Under the pieces are notes generated by a model. That model did not search any database, was not told where the DNA came from, and worked only from the letters and a program-made list of their open reading frames with translations. Below, in pieces: positions 9,207 to 18,745 of a stretch of DNA of 64,000 nucleotides. The stretch covers positions 20,921 through 84,920 of the forward strand of contig JAPYOP010000016.1 in NCBI GenBank assembly GCA_029938115.1. The letters are read 5' to 3'. How positions within the stretch are numbered: position 1 is the first letter of the stretch; each line of letters opens with the position of its first letter. A program made the translations under genes and the position numbers. The stretch comes from Colwellia sp. Lineage in GTDB: Bacteria > Pseudomonadota > Gammaproteobacteria > Enterobacterales > Alteromonadaceae.

Positions 9207-11069
9207 CTATTTATTTTTAGCAATCCAAGTATTGATACGACGTTCTAGGATGGCTAATGGCATTGCCCCACCACCTAATATTGTGTCATGAAAGCCTTTA
9301 ATATCAAATTTATCAGCTAATTCTTTTTCCGCATGTGCGCGTAACTCAAGAATTTTCAGCATACCAACTTTGTAAGCTGTTGCTTGCCCTGGCCAAACAA
9401 TATAACGTCTAACTTCAGAAGTGATAGCCTGAGCTGAAACGGGAGCATTCTCTTTAAAGTAAGTAATAGCCTGTGTTTCAGTCCATCCTTTTGAGTGTAA
9501 ACCCGTATCGACTACCAAGCGAACTGCTCGCCAGATCTCATTAACCAAACGTCCAAAATCAGAGAAGTCATTTTGATAACCGCCCATCTCTTTTGCTAAT
9601 AACTCAGAATAAAGCCCCCAACCTTCAGAGTAAGCAGTGAAATGTGCTTGTGTTCTAAATTCAGGAATTGCGGTTAACTCTTGTGCAATTGATATTTGCA
9701 TATGATGACCGGGATTCCCTTCATGGTAAGCAATACCTTCCATTTCATTTTTAGGCATAGCACTCATATCTGAAAGATGTGCATAGTATATACCTGGTCT
9801 AGAGCCATCAGGCGTTCCGGGAAAATAATGTTGAGCAGCACCATCTTGCTCCCTAAAGGCTTCAACACGCTTAACCACAAGATCAGCTTTTGGTAGAATA
9901 CCGAAAAAATTAGGTAACTCTTTATTGATTTGTGCTAAATAATCTTCAGTATCTGTTATATACCCTTGGCGACCTTCGTCTGTATTGTTGTAGAAAAATT
10001 GCTGATCCGTTTTAATGAAAGTAAAAAAAGACTGCAAGTCGCCCTCAAAGCCAACCTTATTTTTAATAGCGATCATTTCTTGTGTAATACGTGCGACTTC
10101 AGATAAACCAATATTATGAACTTCATCTGCTGTAAGTGCGGTTGTAGTAGATGATTTCAATCTGAAGTTATAATAATTTTCACCGTTAGGTTGCTTACCA
10201 ACACCGCTAGCTACTTCATCTGTATTTTCAATATCTTTTTCAAACCAAGCAACAAGCGATTGGTAACTTGGTAAAAAATGAGTATTCAAGGCTGATTTAG
10301 CTTGTGCTAGTAAGTCATCAGCCTTTGCTTGATCTATTTTTTTAGCTTCAAGCAAACTCGCTATTTTTCGCTTTGAATCAGCCCATAAAGCTGAATCGTC
10401 ACCTTCACCAGTAAAAGGTGCGCCCGTAATTAAGCCTTGTGCTTGTTCAATAACACCTTCATAGGCAAACCTAGGAGGTCTAACCCCTTTGCTAGCATTA
10501 CTCTGCGCTATAACAAGTAAATCAGAAATTGCTTGAGATATACCTGAAATACGCTTGATGTAAGCATGCATATCTTTTTCTTCATCAACTTTATGAAAAT
10601 TAATTAAAAACTGAGCGACAAAAGCCTGTATTCCCTGCATTTGCGTAAAAACATAGCTATTTTTATTATACTGTTGAGCTTCTACTGCTTCTTCATATTG
10701 ATACACCCAAATATCGTAAGATATTTTAGCTTCATCATTAAGTTTGTCGTAATCAAAATTAGCTTTGAGTTCTTCTACATCTTTCTTTTGCAAGGCTAAC
10801 CTGCGAATTCCTTCAACTTCGGTCATGATATCAATTTTATCATAATGGTCTTTGCGACCTAAAAACGTCAGCATCATAGGGCTTGCTTGTAGCTGCTCTT
10901 CATATTTTTTTGCAAACCAATTATTTATACGTTCGCTTTCACTTTGAGTAACAGCAACGGTTTTAGCTGATTCAGTAGCGGAGTTGCTAGTTTGATTATT
11001 TATTGCTGGGTCGGGCTGACAAGCTGCTAATAAAACAGCAAGCGCTACCGTAGAAAGTTGTGTACGCAT
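9207..11069 (-). CDS. DUF885 family lipoprotein (M32-like zinc peptidase fold)
   Basis: The 620-residue precursor has a lipobox LLAAC (Cys near residue 17) followed by a Ser/Thr/Asn-rich linker. The domain is DUF885, with the hallmark AYHEGNPGHHMQ near residue 440. It also carries HFTAYSEGWGLYSELLAKEMGG, which would supply the second Glu ligand of a gluzincin-like site. Such proteins are presumed periplasmic carboxypeptidases; direct biochemical evidence is scarce. The gene stands alone between a shared terminator and a 70-bp gap. Its upstream neighbour on the same strand is the class II amidotransferase, about 70 bp away. Confidence 0.88.
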   Translation of the reverse strand: MRTQLSTVALAVLLAACQPDPAINNQTSNSATESAKTVAVTQSESERINNWFAKKYEEQLQASPMMLTFLGRKDHYDKIDIMTEVEGIRRLALQKKDVEELKANFDYDKLNDEAKISYDIWVYQYEEAVEAQQYNKNSYVFTQMQGIQAFVAQFLINFHKVDEEKDMHAYIKRISGISQAISDLLVIAQSNASKGVRPPRFAYEGVIEQAQGLITGAPFTGEGDDSALWADSKRKIASLLEAKKIDQAKADDLLAQAKSALNTHFLPSYQSLVAWFEKDIENTDEVASGVGKQPNGENYYNFRLKSSTTTALTADEVHNIGLSEVARITQEMIAIKNKVGFEGDLQSFFTFIKTDQQFFYNNTDEGRQGYITDTEDYLAQINKELPNFFGILPKADLVVKRVEAFREQDGAAQHYFPGTPDGSRPGIYYAHLSDMSAMPKNEMEGIAYHEGNPGHHMQISIAQELTAIPEFRTQAHFTAYSEGWGLYSELLAKEMGGYQNDFSDFGRLVNEIWRAVRLVVDTGLHSKGWTETQAITYFKENAPVSAQAITSEVRRYIVWPGQATAYKVGMLKILELRAHAEKELADKFDIKGFHDTILGGGAMPLAILERRINTWIAKNK

Positions 11070-11140
11070 GGTAATTCCTTTTTATCATTATAATTATTTT
11101 GGAATAAAAACTAGCTTGTTCAATTGAAATAATCAAGTAA

Positions 11141-11926
11141 TTAATACTCATCACCACAAGAAATTGACTCACCTAAACGAAACAAGTGCCATTGTCCTGC
11201 CCGCATCTTATGCCAAGTTTCATCATCTGTTAGGGGTTGAGTTGCAATAACAGTGACAATATCTTTATCTGTCGTTTCTTCATGAAAATCGACCGCCACT
11301 TCAGCATCTATTAAACTCGCTTTACCAAAAGGAGCTCGACGCGTTATCCAGTGTAAATTCTTAGAGCAATATGCAAACAAACACTCCCCGTCACTAATAA
11401 TAATATTTGCAACACCCAATGCATCAACTCGGCTTGTTAATGTGGCAATAAATTTAAACAATACTTCAGCAGCTGGATGTTCTGCGCCAAATTGGTAATG
11501 GAGTTGATCCATTATCCAACAAAAAGCATGTTCACTATCAGTAGTGCCAATAGGTAAATGCAACTTTATCGGCAATTCATCTTTAAAGTTTTTAAGTTGT
11601 CCATTATGAGCATAAGTCCAATTTTTTCCCCACATTTGTCTGATAAATGGGTGGGTATTCTCTAAACAAACGCCGCCAGAGTTTGCTTGGCGAATATGAC
11701 AAACGACAGATTCACTTTTCATTGGATATTTTGTTACTAGCTCAGCAATAGGGGAATGCGCACTTGGTTTAGGATCTTTAAAGCTGCGACAGCCTTTACC
11801 TTCGTAGAAAGTTATCCCCCAACCATCTTTATGAGGACCCGTATTACCGCCTCGCTGCATTAAACCACTAAAGCTAAAACAAATATCGGTAGGTACATTC
11901 GCTGACATTGCCAGAAGTTCACACAT
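11141..11926 (-). CDS. Class II glutamine amidotransferase, YafJ-like
   Basis: After removal of Met1 the catalytic Cys2 is N-terminal (MCELLAMSAN), as in Ntn-hydrolase amidotransferases. HKDGWGITFYEG near residue 37, CHIRQANSGGVCLENTHPF and WTYAHNGQL are the usual glutaminase loops. There is no second synthetase domain, so the acceptor substrate is unknown. The protein has 261 residues, typical for YafJ. It is transcribed away from fadE; the 137-bp gap carries a 10-bp inverted repeat (11962-12000). Confidence 0.88.
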   Translation of the reverse strand: MCELLAMSANVPTDICFSFSGLMQRGGNTGPHKDGWGITFYEGKGCRSFKDPKPSAHSPIAELVTKYPMKSESVVCHIRQANSGGVCLENTHPFIRQMWGKNWTYAHNGQLKNFKDELPIKLHLPIGTTDSEHAFCWIMDQLHYQFGAEHPAAEVLFKFIATLTSRVDALGVANIIISDGECLFAYCSKNLHWITRRAPFGKASLIDAEVAVDFHEETTDKDIVTVIATQPLTDDETWHKMRAGQWHLFRLGESISCGDEY

Positions 11927-11961
11927 AACTAAACCTTAAACTTAGATAAAACCACGACTTA

Positions 11962-12000
11962 TAGCAAGATACTCATCGTTAATGCTTGGTTATCTTGCTA
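11962..12000. promoter_or_regulatory. Inverted repeat in the amidotransferase/fadE divergent gap
   Basis: TAGCAAGATA (11962-11971) and TATCTTGCTA (11991-12000) are exact complements separated by 19 bp. No T run follows, so it is more likely a regulatory site or leader hairpin than a terminator. The binding protein is unknown. Confidence 0.35.
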
Positions 12001-12063
12001 ATTTAATCTATAAATAGATTATACGATTACTTTAATTCAATGTAACAAAAACAAGGATATTTT

Positions 12064-14496
12064 GTGGATATTTCTCTTTGGTTAATTGCAGCAGTTTCAT
12101 TAACTTGGTTTATGAGTTACTCAAGAGTTTCATTATCAAGCTTTACCATCACTTTTATGATATTGATGGTTGTTGGTACTTTTTTCAATGTCATAGGGTT
12201 TGTCTCTTGGCTGCTCTTTGCTGTCATAGCTTTACCTATTAACCTGACTAACATTCGTCAACAATTTATCAGCATGCCACTGTTAACATTATTTAAAAAA
12301 ATAATGCCTAAAATGTCAGAAACAGAACAACAAGCAATAGATGCGGGTACCACTTGGTTTGATGCTGAACTTTTTCGTGGTAACCCCAACTGGACAAGGT
12401 TGCATAATTATCCTCAACCACGTCTTAGTGCCCAAGAGAAAACTTTTTTAGAAGGTCCGGTCGAAAGCTTATGTGCAATGGTTGATGACTGGCAAACAAC
12501 CCATGAAATGGCTGATTTATCACCCGAGGTTTGGCAATTTTTAAAAGAGAATAAATTTTTTGCCATGATCATTAAAAAGAAATATGGCGGCTTAGAGTTT
12601 TCTGCTTTTGCACAATCTAGAGTATTACAAAAGCTAACAGGCGTAAGTTCTGTACTAGCGAGCACAGTGGGCGTACCAAATTCACTTGGTCCTGGAGAAC
12701 TATTACAAGAATACGGCACACAAGCCCAGCAAGATTATTATTTACCTCGACTAGCCAAAGGTGAAGAAATCCCCTGCTTTGCATTAACGAGTCCTGAAGC
12801 GGGCTCTGATGCGGGCGCAATTCCTGATACGGGCATTATTTGCCGACAAAAATTTGAAGGCAAAGAAGTACTCGGTATAAAGCTTAATTGGGATAAACGC
12901 TATATTACACTCGCGCCTATTGCCACGGTATTAGGTTTAGCTTTCAAACTTGAAGACCCTAACAGCTTGATTGGTGATAAAAAAGAATTAGGCATTACTT
13001 GTGCTTTAATACCTACAGACATCGAAGGTATAACGATAGGTCGTCGTCATTTTCCCTTAAATGTGCCTTTTCAAAACGGCCCTACTCAGGGTAAAGATGT
13101 TTTTGTGCCTATTGATTACATTATTGGTGGTAAAGAAATGGCAGGCCAAGGTTGGCGCATGCTAGTTGAGTGTTTATCTGTCGGTCGCGCTATAACACTT
13201 CCTTCAAACAGTACTGGCGGCGTTAAAGCAACCGCCTTAGCTACTGGCGCTTACAGTAGAATTCGTCGACAATTTAAATTACCCATAGGAAAAATGGAAG
13301 GCATTGAAGAGCCCTTAGCCCGTATTGGCGGCAATGCTTATTTAATGGACGCAGCAACAACTATGTCTTCTGGTGCCATAGACCTTGGCGAAAAACCGTC
13401 AGTAATATCGGCTATTGTTAAATATCATTTAACTGAAAAAATGCGTTCATCCATTATTGATGCTATGGACATACATGGTGGTAAAGGGGTTTGTTTAGGG
13501 CCGAGTAACTATCTCGCAAGAGGTTACCAAGGGGCGCCTATAGCTATTACTGTTGAAGGTGCAAACATTTTAACCCGCAGTTTGATCATCTATGGTCAAG
13601 GGGCTATTCGTTGCCATCCCTATGTTTTAGCTGAGTTACAAGCAGCAAACGAGACTGACTCTGAGCAAGCATTAAATGATTTTGATCATGCCTTATTTGG
13701 TCATATTGGCTTTAGCCTTAGCAATATCAGTCGAAGTTTATGGAGTTCTCTAACTGGTGCGCATTTTTTATCCGCCCCTTTTGGCGATCAAACCAAACGT
13801 TATTATCAATTACTGACACGCTTTAGTGCAAATTTAGCCATGCTCAGTGATATTGCTATGTTATCACTTGGTGCCGATTTAAAAAGGAAAGAACGAATTT
13901 CAGCTCGCCTTGGTGATGTATTAAGCCACTTATATCTAGCAAGTGCTTGTTTAAAACGTTTTAATGATGAAGGGAGACAAAGTGATGATTTACCTTTATT
14001 ACAATGGGCGGTTGAAGATTCTTTGTTCAATATTCAACAGGCCATTGATGCTTTGTTAAATAACTTTCCAAATAGATGGCTTGCCCATACTTTAAGATTC
14101 ATTATATTCCCTTTTGGTACATGGTTAACAAGACCTTCAGATCAACTAGATCATCAAGTAGCAAGACTACTGCAAACACCAAGTAAAGCGAGGGACAGGC
14201 TTGGAAAGTGGCAATATTTAGCTAGAGATGGAAAAAATATTTTCGGTATATTAGAGCAAACATTAGAAGATATAATTGCCTGTGAACCTATTTTTGCCAA
14301 AATATGCACAGCGATTGACAAAAAATTACCTTTTTATCATTTAGATAAAGTTGCCGAGCTAGGTTTGGCTGCCAATGCCATTACTGAAAAAGAAGCAAAA
14401 TTACTAATTAAAACAGAGCAAGGAAGAAAGGCCGTTATCAGTGTTGATGACTTTGACAACAGTGAGCTTATTGCAACAAACGTAGGCGATAAATAA
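12064..14496 (+). CDS. fadE: FadE-type acyl-CoA dehydrogenase
   Basis: FadE performs the first, FAD-dependent step of fatty-acid beta-oxidation. The N-terminus has two or three hydrophobic segments (residues about 3-15, 21-60), as in E. coli FadE, which explains membrane association. The dehydrogenase core shows [20 protein letters not shown] near residue 240, [19 protein letters not shown] and [18 protein letters not shown]. The C-terminal DUF1974-like extension is present; the total of 810 residues is normal. The start is GTG at 12064, with AAGG 7 bases upstream. A TetR regulator gene follows 95 bp downstream. No clear FadR operator was seen in this promoter region. Confidence 0.95.
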   Translation: MDISLWLIAAVSLTWFMSYSRVSLSSFTITFMILMVVGTFFNVIGFVSWLLFAVIALPINLTNIRQQFISMPLLTLFKKIMPKMSETEQQAIDAGTTWFDAELFRGNPNWTRLHNYPQPRLSAQEKTFLEGPVESLCAMVDDWQTTHEMADLSPEVWQFLKENKFFAMIIKKKYGGLEFSAFAQSRVLQKLTGVSSVLASTVGVPNSLGPGELLQEYGTQAQQDYYLPRLAKGEEIPCFALTSPEAGSDAGAIPDTGIICRQKFEGKEVLGIKLNWDKRYITLAPIATVLGLAFKLEDPNSLIGDKKELGITCALIPTDIEGITIGRRHFPLNVPFQNGPTQGKDVFVPIDYIIGGKEMAGQGWRMLVECLSVGRAITLPSNSTGGVKATALATGAYSRIRRQFKLPIGKMEGIEEPLARIGGNAYLMDAATTMSSGAIDLGEKPSVISAIVKYHLTEKMRSSIIDAMDIHGGKGVCLGPSNYLARGYQGAPIAITVEGANILTRSLIIYGQGAIRCHPYVLAELQAANETDSEQALNDFDHALFGHIGFSLSNISRSLWSSLTGAHFLSAPFGDQTKRYYQLLTRFSANLAMLSDIAMLSLGADLKRKERISARLGDVLSHLYLASACLKRFNDEGRQSDDLPLLQWAVEDSLFNIQQAIDALLNNFPNRWLAHTLRFIIFPFGTWLTRPSDQLDHQVARLLQTPSKARDRLGKWQYLARDGKNIFGILEQTLEDIIACEPIFAKICTAIDKKLPFYHLDKVAELGLAANAITEKEAKLLIKTEQGRKAVISVDDFDNSELIATNVGDK

Positions 14497-14543
14497 AGAA
14501 TAGCTAGTAACAAAACAGAATTGCAACATTTTTTAAAATAATG

Positions 14544-14561
14544 TTAATATTAAGTTAACTT
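14544..14561. promoter_or_regulatory. Overlapping AT palindromes before the TetR gene
   Basis: TTAATATTAA (14544-14553) runs into AAGTTAACTT (14552-14561), 30 bp before the TetR start. It could be an autoregulatory operator, but AT-rich palindromes occur by chance in this genome. Confidence 0.25.
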
Positions 14562-14591
14562 TTAAATTATGATTATTAGTAGATGTATTAA

Positions 14592-15287
14592 ATGTCTGTA
14601 GTTCAAGCTCCTTTAGTTAAAAATATAAACACCCGTGATACAACCGTGCAACGACGTTCAAAGGGCGAACGCACCCGTGAAAAAATATTGCTAGCAGCGA
14701 TTGATATATTAGCTATAAATGGCATAAAAGGAACAACCCACAGAGCTATTGCAAGTTACGCTGAAATTCAATTATCTTTGACAACTTATTATTTTAAAGA
14801 TATTCGTGAATTAGTTCAGCAAGCATTTCAATTAAACTCTGAACATTTAAAAGCTAGAACAAGCACCATTTTGTATAAAGCTTTTATTTCATTAGAAGAT
14901 ATTGATAAAGCATCACTCAAAAAAGTTGCAGTAAGAAGTGAGCTTTGTGACAACTTGGCTGAAATGACTTCTCAATATTTATTTGAAAATATTAAAAATG
15001 AATCTGTATCACTCGTAGTAGAACAGTTAATGTTTACCGCTGTACAGGTAAGTCCTGAGTTGAAAAAGCTAGCACAAGAACATGAAAAATCGCAATTAAT
15101 GCCGTTTACTAAATTGGCAAAATATTTCAATAAAAAAGATCCTGATGTTGATGCTCAAATGATGAGAACTATATTTTCACAACTACAATATAGCCAATTA
15201 GCTATAACACCGAGTGAACGTTCTATTGAACCTATTCAAAAGACAACACGAAAGTTGATGGGGTGGATTATGGGGTTAAAGAATTAA
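14592..15287 (+). CDS. TetR/AcrR family transcriptional regulator
   Basis: This 231-residue protein has an N-terminal helix-turn-helix of TetR type (RTREKILLAAIDILAINGIK, then TTHRAIASYAEIQLSLTTYYF, residues about 28-75). A helical ligand-binding domain follows. It lies directly downstream of fadE on the same strand, so control of fatty-acid degradation genes is a reasonable guess. It is not clearly PsrA or FabR, and the ligand is unknown. The unusually long N-terminal arm of about 27 residues is rich in Arg/Lys (VQRRSKGER). The 3' gap ends with a strong bidirectional terminator. Confidence 0.88.
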   Translation: MSVVQAPLVKNINTRDTTVQRRSKGERTREKILLAAIDILAINGIKGTTHRAIASYAEIQLSLTTYYFKDIRELVQQAFQLNSEHLKARTSTILYKAFISLEDIDKASLKKVAVRSELCDNLAEMTSQYLFENIKNESVSLVVEQLMFTAVQVSPELKKLAQEHEKSQLMPFTKLAKYFNKKDPDVDAQMMRTIFSQLQYSQLAITPSERSIEPIQKTTRKLMGWIMGLKN

Positions 15288-15425
15288 CTTTTTTTAATGT
15301 ATATAACCTGAACTCTGCTTAATAAATATTTCTCTAGCAGTTATTTTTACTAACTTCTACGTTAAATAGACAACCGTCGTTTTTTGCCATCCATTGCACC
15401 GCGACAGCCTGTTTATCCTGAGCAT

Positions 15426-15460
15426 AAAAAAACGCATAAGTTTAGCTTATGCGTTTTTTT
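15426..15460. terminator. Bidirectional Rho-independent terminator
   Basis: ACGCATAAG (15432-15440) pairs with CTTATGCGT (15446-15454) around TTTAG, flanked by an A run on one side and a T run on the other. It serves the TetR gene and the convergent acyl-CoA dehydrogenase gene. Confidence 0.92.
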
Positions 15461-15491
15461 ATGAGTACCGAACGAGCTACATTGGCACTTT

Positions 15492-17312
15492 CTACAAAAA
15501 TGACAATAACTCTTGATCCAACTGCATCAAAGTTTTTGGATCGGCCATCATCGTTTTCGCTAACGATTTAGTTCTTGGTAATATACGCTCAAAATAAAAC
15601 TCTGCTGTTTTTATTTTGGCGCGATAAAAATCACGATTCTCAACATCTGTCGCTAATTTTTCATAAGCAGATTGAGCCATTTGTGCCCAAAAATAAGCCA
15701 TGACGATATAGCCAGAGTACATCAAATAATCAACAGAAGCAGAGCCAACAATATCTCTATTCTTCTTCGCTTTAAGCGCTAGTCTAAGCGAATACTGCTG
15801 CCAATTAGCAACACTTTTACCTAATGGCCAAATGAATTTATTCATTTGACGTTTATGAGGGTTACCTGAAATCATACTTTTATCTTTACAGAACACCAAC
15901 ACTTCTTTAGCAAATGCTTTTAGTGACTTACCGCGACTTAGTAAGATTTTTCGTCCAAGTAAGTCTAATGCTTGTATACCCGTGGTGCCTTCATAAAGCG
16001 TCGCAATACGAGCATCACGAACAATTTGCTCCATCCCCCACTCTTTAATATAACCGTGACCACCAAATATTTGTAAGCCATGATTAGCACTCTCAGAACC
16101 AAGCTCCGTTAAAAATGCTTTAAGGATTGGTGTAATAAAGCCTAAGCGATCATCTGCCGCTTGTTGCTCTGCTTCGGTCTTAGCCATCTCAATATCATCG
16201 ACAATTTTAGCCGTATAATAAATCATCGCTCGGCCACCTTCTGAAATGGCTTTTTGTGTCATCAGCATTTTACGAACATCTGGATGAACAATAATAGGAT
16301 CAGCCACCTGCTCAGGAAACTTTTTACCAGTAAGTGAGCGCATAGACAAACGCTCTTTGGCATAAATAAGTGAATTTTGATAAGCCAACTCAGCACTACA
16401 AACACCTTGTAAAGCGGTGCCTACACGCGCTGTATTCATAAAGGTGAACATACATTCCAAACCTTTATTCTCCGGGCCAATTAATTCACCAACCGCATTA
16501 TCAAAATTTAATACCGCGGTAGAAGAAGCTTTAATACCCATTTTATCTTCAATAGAGCCACAGGTAACATTATTTCTCTCACCTAAATTGCCAGCTTGAT
16601 CTGATTGAACTTTTGGGACAATAAACAATGAAATACCACGAGTACCTGCTGGCGCATCAGGCAATCTAGCCAGTACAATATGAATAATATTATCAGTTAA
16701 ATCATGTTCTCCTGCTGAGATGAAAATTTTAGTTCCGGTAATATTATAGGTACCATCACCATTAGGCTCTGCTTTGGTTTTAACTTGTCCTAAATCTGTA
16801 CCACATTGCGGCTCAGTTAAGCACATAGTGCCAGTCCAAGTCCCTTCAGTTAAACGTGTGAGGTAAAGTTCTTTCTGCGCATCAGTACCATGAGATTGCA
16901 CAGTATTCATAGCACCATGACTTAAGCCTGGATACATGGCCCAAGACCAATTAGCTGTGCCCATCATTTCTGCTTTAACCATACCGAGAGATGGAGGTAA
17001 ACCCTGACCACCATGTTCAACTGGGTGAGAAAGACTTTGCCAGCCACCTTCAACATACTGTTTATATGCTTCTTTAAAACCTTTAGGTGTTGTTACTTTA
17101 CCATTATCAAAGGTACAACCTTCTTTATCACCGCTTTGGTATAAAGGCAGAAGTTCATTTTCACAAAACTTTGCACACTCTTGCAAAATAGCATCAGTTA
17201 AATCGGGGGTTGCTTCTTCAAATTCAGGATATTTTTTATAATGTCCATAATAATCAAATACATCTTCAATAAGAAATTTAATGTCTGCTATGGGTGCTTT
17301 ATAACTAAGCAT
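15492..17312 (-). CDS. Acyl-CoA dehydrogenase with C-terminal extension (often annotated DmdC-like)
   Basis: This 606-residue flavoenzyme has N-terminal, middle and C-terminal acyl-CoA dehydrogenase domains plus an extra helical C-terminal domain. The FAD/substrate loop is TMCLTEPQCGTDLGQVKTKA near residue 165. LQIFGGHGYIKEWGMEQIVRDARIATLYEGTTG near 410-440 contains the catalytic-base region. Relatives act on medium/long-chain acyl-CoAs or methylmercaptopropionyl-CoA; the substrate cannot be decided here. The start ATG has an AGGAGC site 5 bases upstream. The promoter region carries a FadR-like operator at 17397-17410. A paralogue lies at 48474-50288. Confidence 0.93.
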   Translation of the reverse strand: MLSYKAPIADIKFLIEDVFDYYGHYKKYPEFEEATPDLTDAILQECAKFCENELLPLYQSGDKEGCTFDNGKVTTPKGFKEAYKQYVEGGWQSLSHPVEHGGQGLPPSLGMVKAEMMGTANWSWAMYPGLSHGAMNTVQSHGTDAQKELYLTRLTEGTWTGTMCLTEPQCGTDLGQVKTKAEPNGDGTYNITGTKIFISAGEHDLTDNIIHIVLARLPDAPAGTRGISLFIVPKVQSDQAGNLGERNNVTCGSIEDKMGIKASSTAVLNFDNAVGELIGPENKGLECMFTFMNTARVGTALQGVCSAELAYQNSLIYAKERLSMRSLTGKKFPEQVADPIIVHPDVRKMLMTQKAISEGGRAMIYYTAKIVDDIEMAKTEAEQQAADDRLGFITPILKAFLTELGSESANHGLQIFGGHGYIKEWGMEQIVRDARIATLYEGTTGIQALDLLGRKILLSRGKSLKAFAKEVLVFCKDKSMISGNPHKRQMNKFIWPLGKSVANWQQYSLRLALKAKKNRDIVGSASVDYLMYSGYIVMAYFWAQMAQSAYEKLATDVENRDFYRAKIKTAEFYFERILPRTKSLAKTMMADPKTLMQLDQELLSFL

Positions 17313-17322
17313 TTTTTGCTCC

Positions 17323-17335
17323 TACCAGTGTGGTA
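17323..17335. promoter_or_regulatory. Palindrome next to the start of the acyl-CoA dehydrogenase gene
   Basis: TACCAGTGTGGTA is TACCA-GTG-TGGTA, a perfect 5-bp-arm dyad 11 bp before the start codon. It resembles a second, weaker copy of the TGGTnnnACCA pattern found at 17397. Confidence 0.3.
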
Positions 17336-17396
17336 ATTTAAGTAGCTGCTATTGATTTCAGCATTGTAACTATAGAAAATAATACTGATTAAAACA

Positions 17397-17410
17397 CTGG
17401 TCGTACCACC
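17397..17410 (-). promoter_or_regulatory. FadR-type operator
   Basis: On the minus strand the sequence reads GTGGTACGACCAGT. Its core TGGTACGACCAG is identical to the core of the classical E. coli fadB FadR site (ATCTGGTACGACCAGAT). It lies about 85 bp upstream of the acyl-CoA dehydrogenase start, a position suited to repression that is relieved by long-chain acyl-CoA. No fadR gene is in this window. Confidence 0.7.
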
Positions 17411-17558
17411 CACACAAGCTATTTTTTAAGATATTTTTGACCCTTTATGAATATTAATAATAACATATTGATTTTAAGGCTAAAAAATTAGAAAGTTTAT
17501 TAAATGAAAAACTGATAAAATAGTAGATATAGCATAGTTAGCCAAAATTAGAGAGCAA

Positions 17559-17954
17559 ATGTCAGAAAGTTATTTAGAGATACAATTAGATAAACAACCA
17601 ATAGAATTATGTAAATTACTTAAAATTGCTGATTTGGTTACTGGTGGTGGCGAGGCTAAAGTCGTTATTAGTGAAGGCTACGTGTTACTTAATGGTGAAG
17701 TTGAGTATCAAAAAAGGAAAAAAGTTTATCATAACGATGTAGTGGAATATAATAACGAAGTAATTCAAGTTATTATCAATGAAGACTTAGCTGAGCCTTT
17801 AGAAACGCCCCTCACAAGCAATTTAATTGAAAAAGAAGCTGTTGAAACAGTTAACAGCAATAACTTTTCAGCAAAAAATAAAAGTACAAAAAAAGCAGCA
17901 CCAACTGATGAAGGTACTGCTAGAAGAAGTAAAAGAAAGCCAATTTCTTTTTAA
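17559..17954 (+). CDS. S4-domain RNA-binding protein, YbcJ-like with basic tail
   Basis: Residues about 1-70 form a YbcJ-type S4-like domain: LCKLLKIADLVTGGGEAKVV, then YVLLNGEVEYQKRKKVYHNDVV. It probably binds structured RNA. E. coli YbcJ has about 70 residues. This protein has 131 because of a low-complexity tail (acidic/neutral, then ending RRSKRKPISF) that could add nonspecific RNA contacts (inference). It is convergent with eda, whose stop lies 19 bp away. The ATG is preceded by GAGAG. It has no functional link to the sugar genes beyond adjacency. Confidence 0.82.
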   Translation: MSESYLEIQLDKQPIELCKLLKIADLVTGGGEAKVVISEGYVLLNGEVEYQKRKKVYHNDVVEYNNEVIQVIINEDLAEPLETPLTSNLIEKEAVETVNSNNFSAKNKSTKKAAPTDEGTARRSKRKPISF

Positions 17955-17973
17955 GCTTGTAACCGCTTAAATT

Positions 17974-18621
17974 CTACTTTACAAAAGCAAGTGCTTGGTT
18001 CGCTAACTTAGTTATTTCTGACCAGTTTTTGCTTTCTACAACACTATTCGGCACTAACCACGAACCACCACAACAAGCGACGTTAGACAATGCTAGGTAA
18101 TCACGTACATTATTTATATTAATGCCGCCCGTTGGGCAAAACTTAATATCTGGAAATGGACCACCAATTGATTTAATAGCATTTACACCACCAGAAGCTT
18201 CAGCGGGGAAGAATTTTAAATGATCATAACCAAAGTCTGATGCATCCATTAACTCTGAAATTGACGATATCCCTGGAATTAAAGCGATACTCCCTTCATT
18301 ACCGGCTTGTAATAAATCTTTAGTTAAACCAGGACTAATTGCAAATTTAGCACCGGCATCAACCGATTGCTGCAACTGCTGACGATTTGTTACCGTACCT
18401 GAGCCAATGATGGCTTCTGGTAATTCTTTAGCAATAATACTGATCACATCAAGTGCTGCTGGCGTACGTAAAGTAACTTCTAAAACTCTCACATCTGCGG
18501 CAAGAAGCGCTTCAGCAATGGGTAAAGCATCTTCTACTTTATTAATTACTAACACAGGAACAATTGGTCCCATTGCGAAAAGTTCCTTTGGCATGATTTG
18601 CCAATTTTTTGATACTGTCAT
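17974..18621 (-). CDS. eda: KDPG/KHG aldolase
   Basis: Eda cleaves 2-keto-3-deoxy-6-phosphogluconate to pyruvate and glyceraldehyde-3-phosphate. The class I aldolase barrel is clear: VRVLEVTLRTPAALDVI with the catalytic Glu, and GAKFAISPGLT. KFFPAEASGGV carries the Schiff-base Lys, and FCPTGGIN is the phosphate loop. The start is placed at the ATG giving MTVSKNWQIM, which has AGAGGA just upstream and aligns with E. coli Eda (MKNWK...). An upstream in-frame ATG at 18645 is less likely. It follows edd across a repeat-rich hairpin spacer. Confidence 0.95.
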   Translation of the reverse strand: MTVSKNWQIMPKELFAMGPIVPVLVINKVEDALPIAEALLAADVRVLEVTLRTPAALDVISIIAKELPEAIIGSGTVTNRQQLQQSVDAGAKFAISPGLTKDLLQAGNEGSIALIPGISSISELMDASDFGYDHLKFFPAEASGGVNAIKSIGGPFPDIKFCPTGGININNVRDYLALSNVACCGGSWLVPNSVVESKNWSEITKLANQALAFVK

Positions 18622-18680
18622 AAATCCTCTGTTTTCTTTTTGCATGCAACACTAAAGATGCATAACTTTTATTAGGTTAA

Positions 18681-18745
18681 TTGATGAATTGAATCATTGA
18701 TTCAATTCATCAAGTTTTCAATTCATCAAACTTTCTATTCATCAA
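18681..18745. repeat. 16-bp-arm hairpin plus three 16-bp-period repeats between edd and eda
   Basis: TTGATGAATTGAATCA (18681-18696) and TGATTCAATTCATCAA (18698-18713) are perfect complements around one base. The unit TTCAATTCATCAA recurs exactly at 18701 and 18717, and with one change at 18733, a period of exactly 16. The last copy covers the edd stop codon. On the transcript it forms an AT-rich hairpin without a T run. Confidence 0.85.

Noticed and set aside
15483..15498. TGGCAC on the plus strand as a sigma54 promoter
   Set aside because: No TTGC-like box at the right distance, and it lies at the 3' end of a gene on the other strand.
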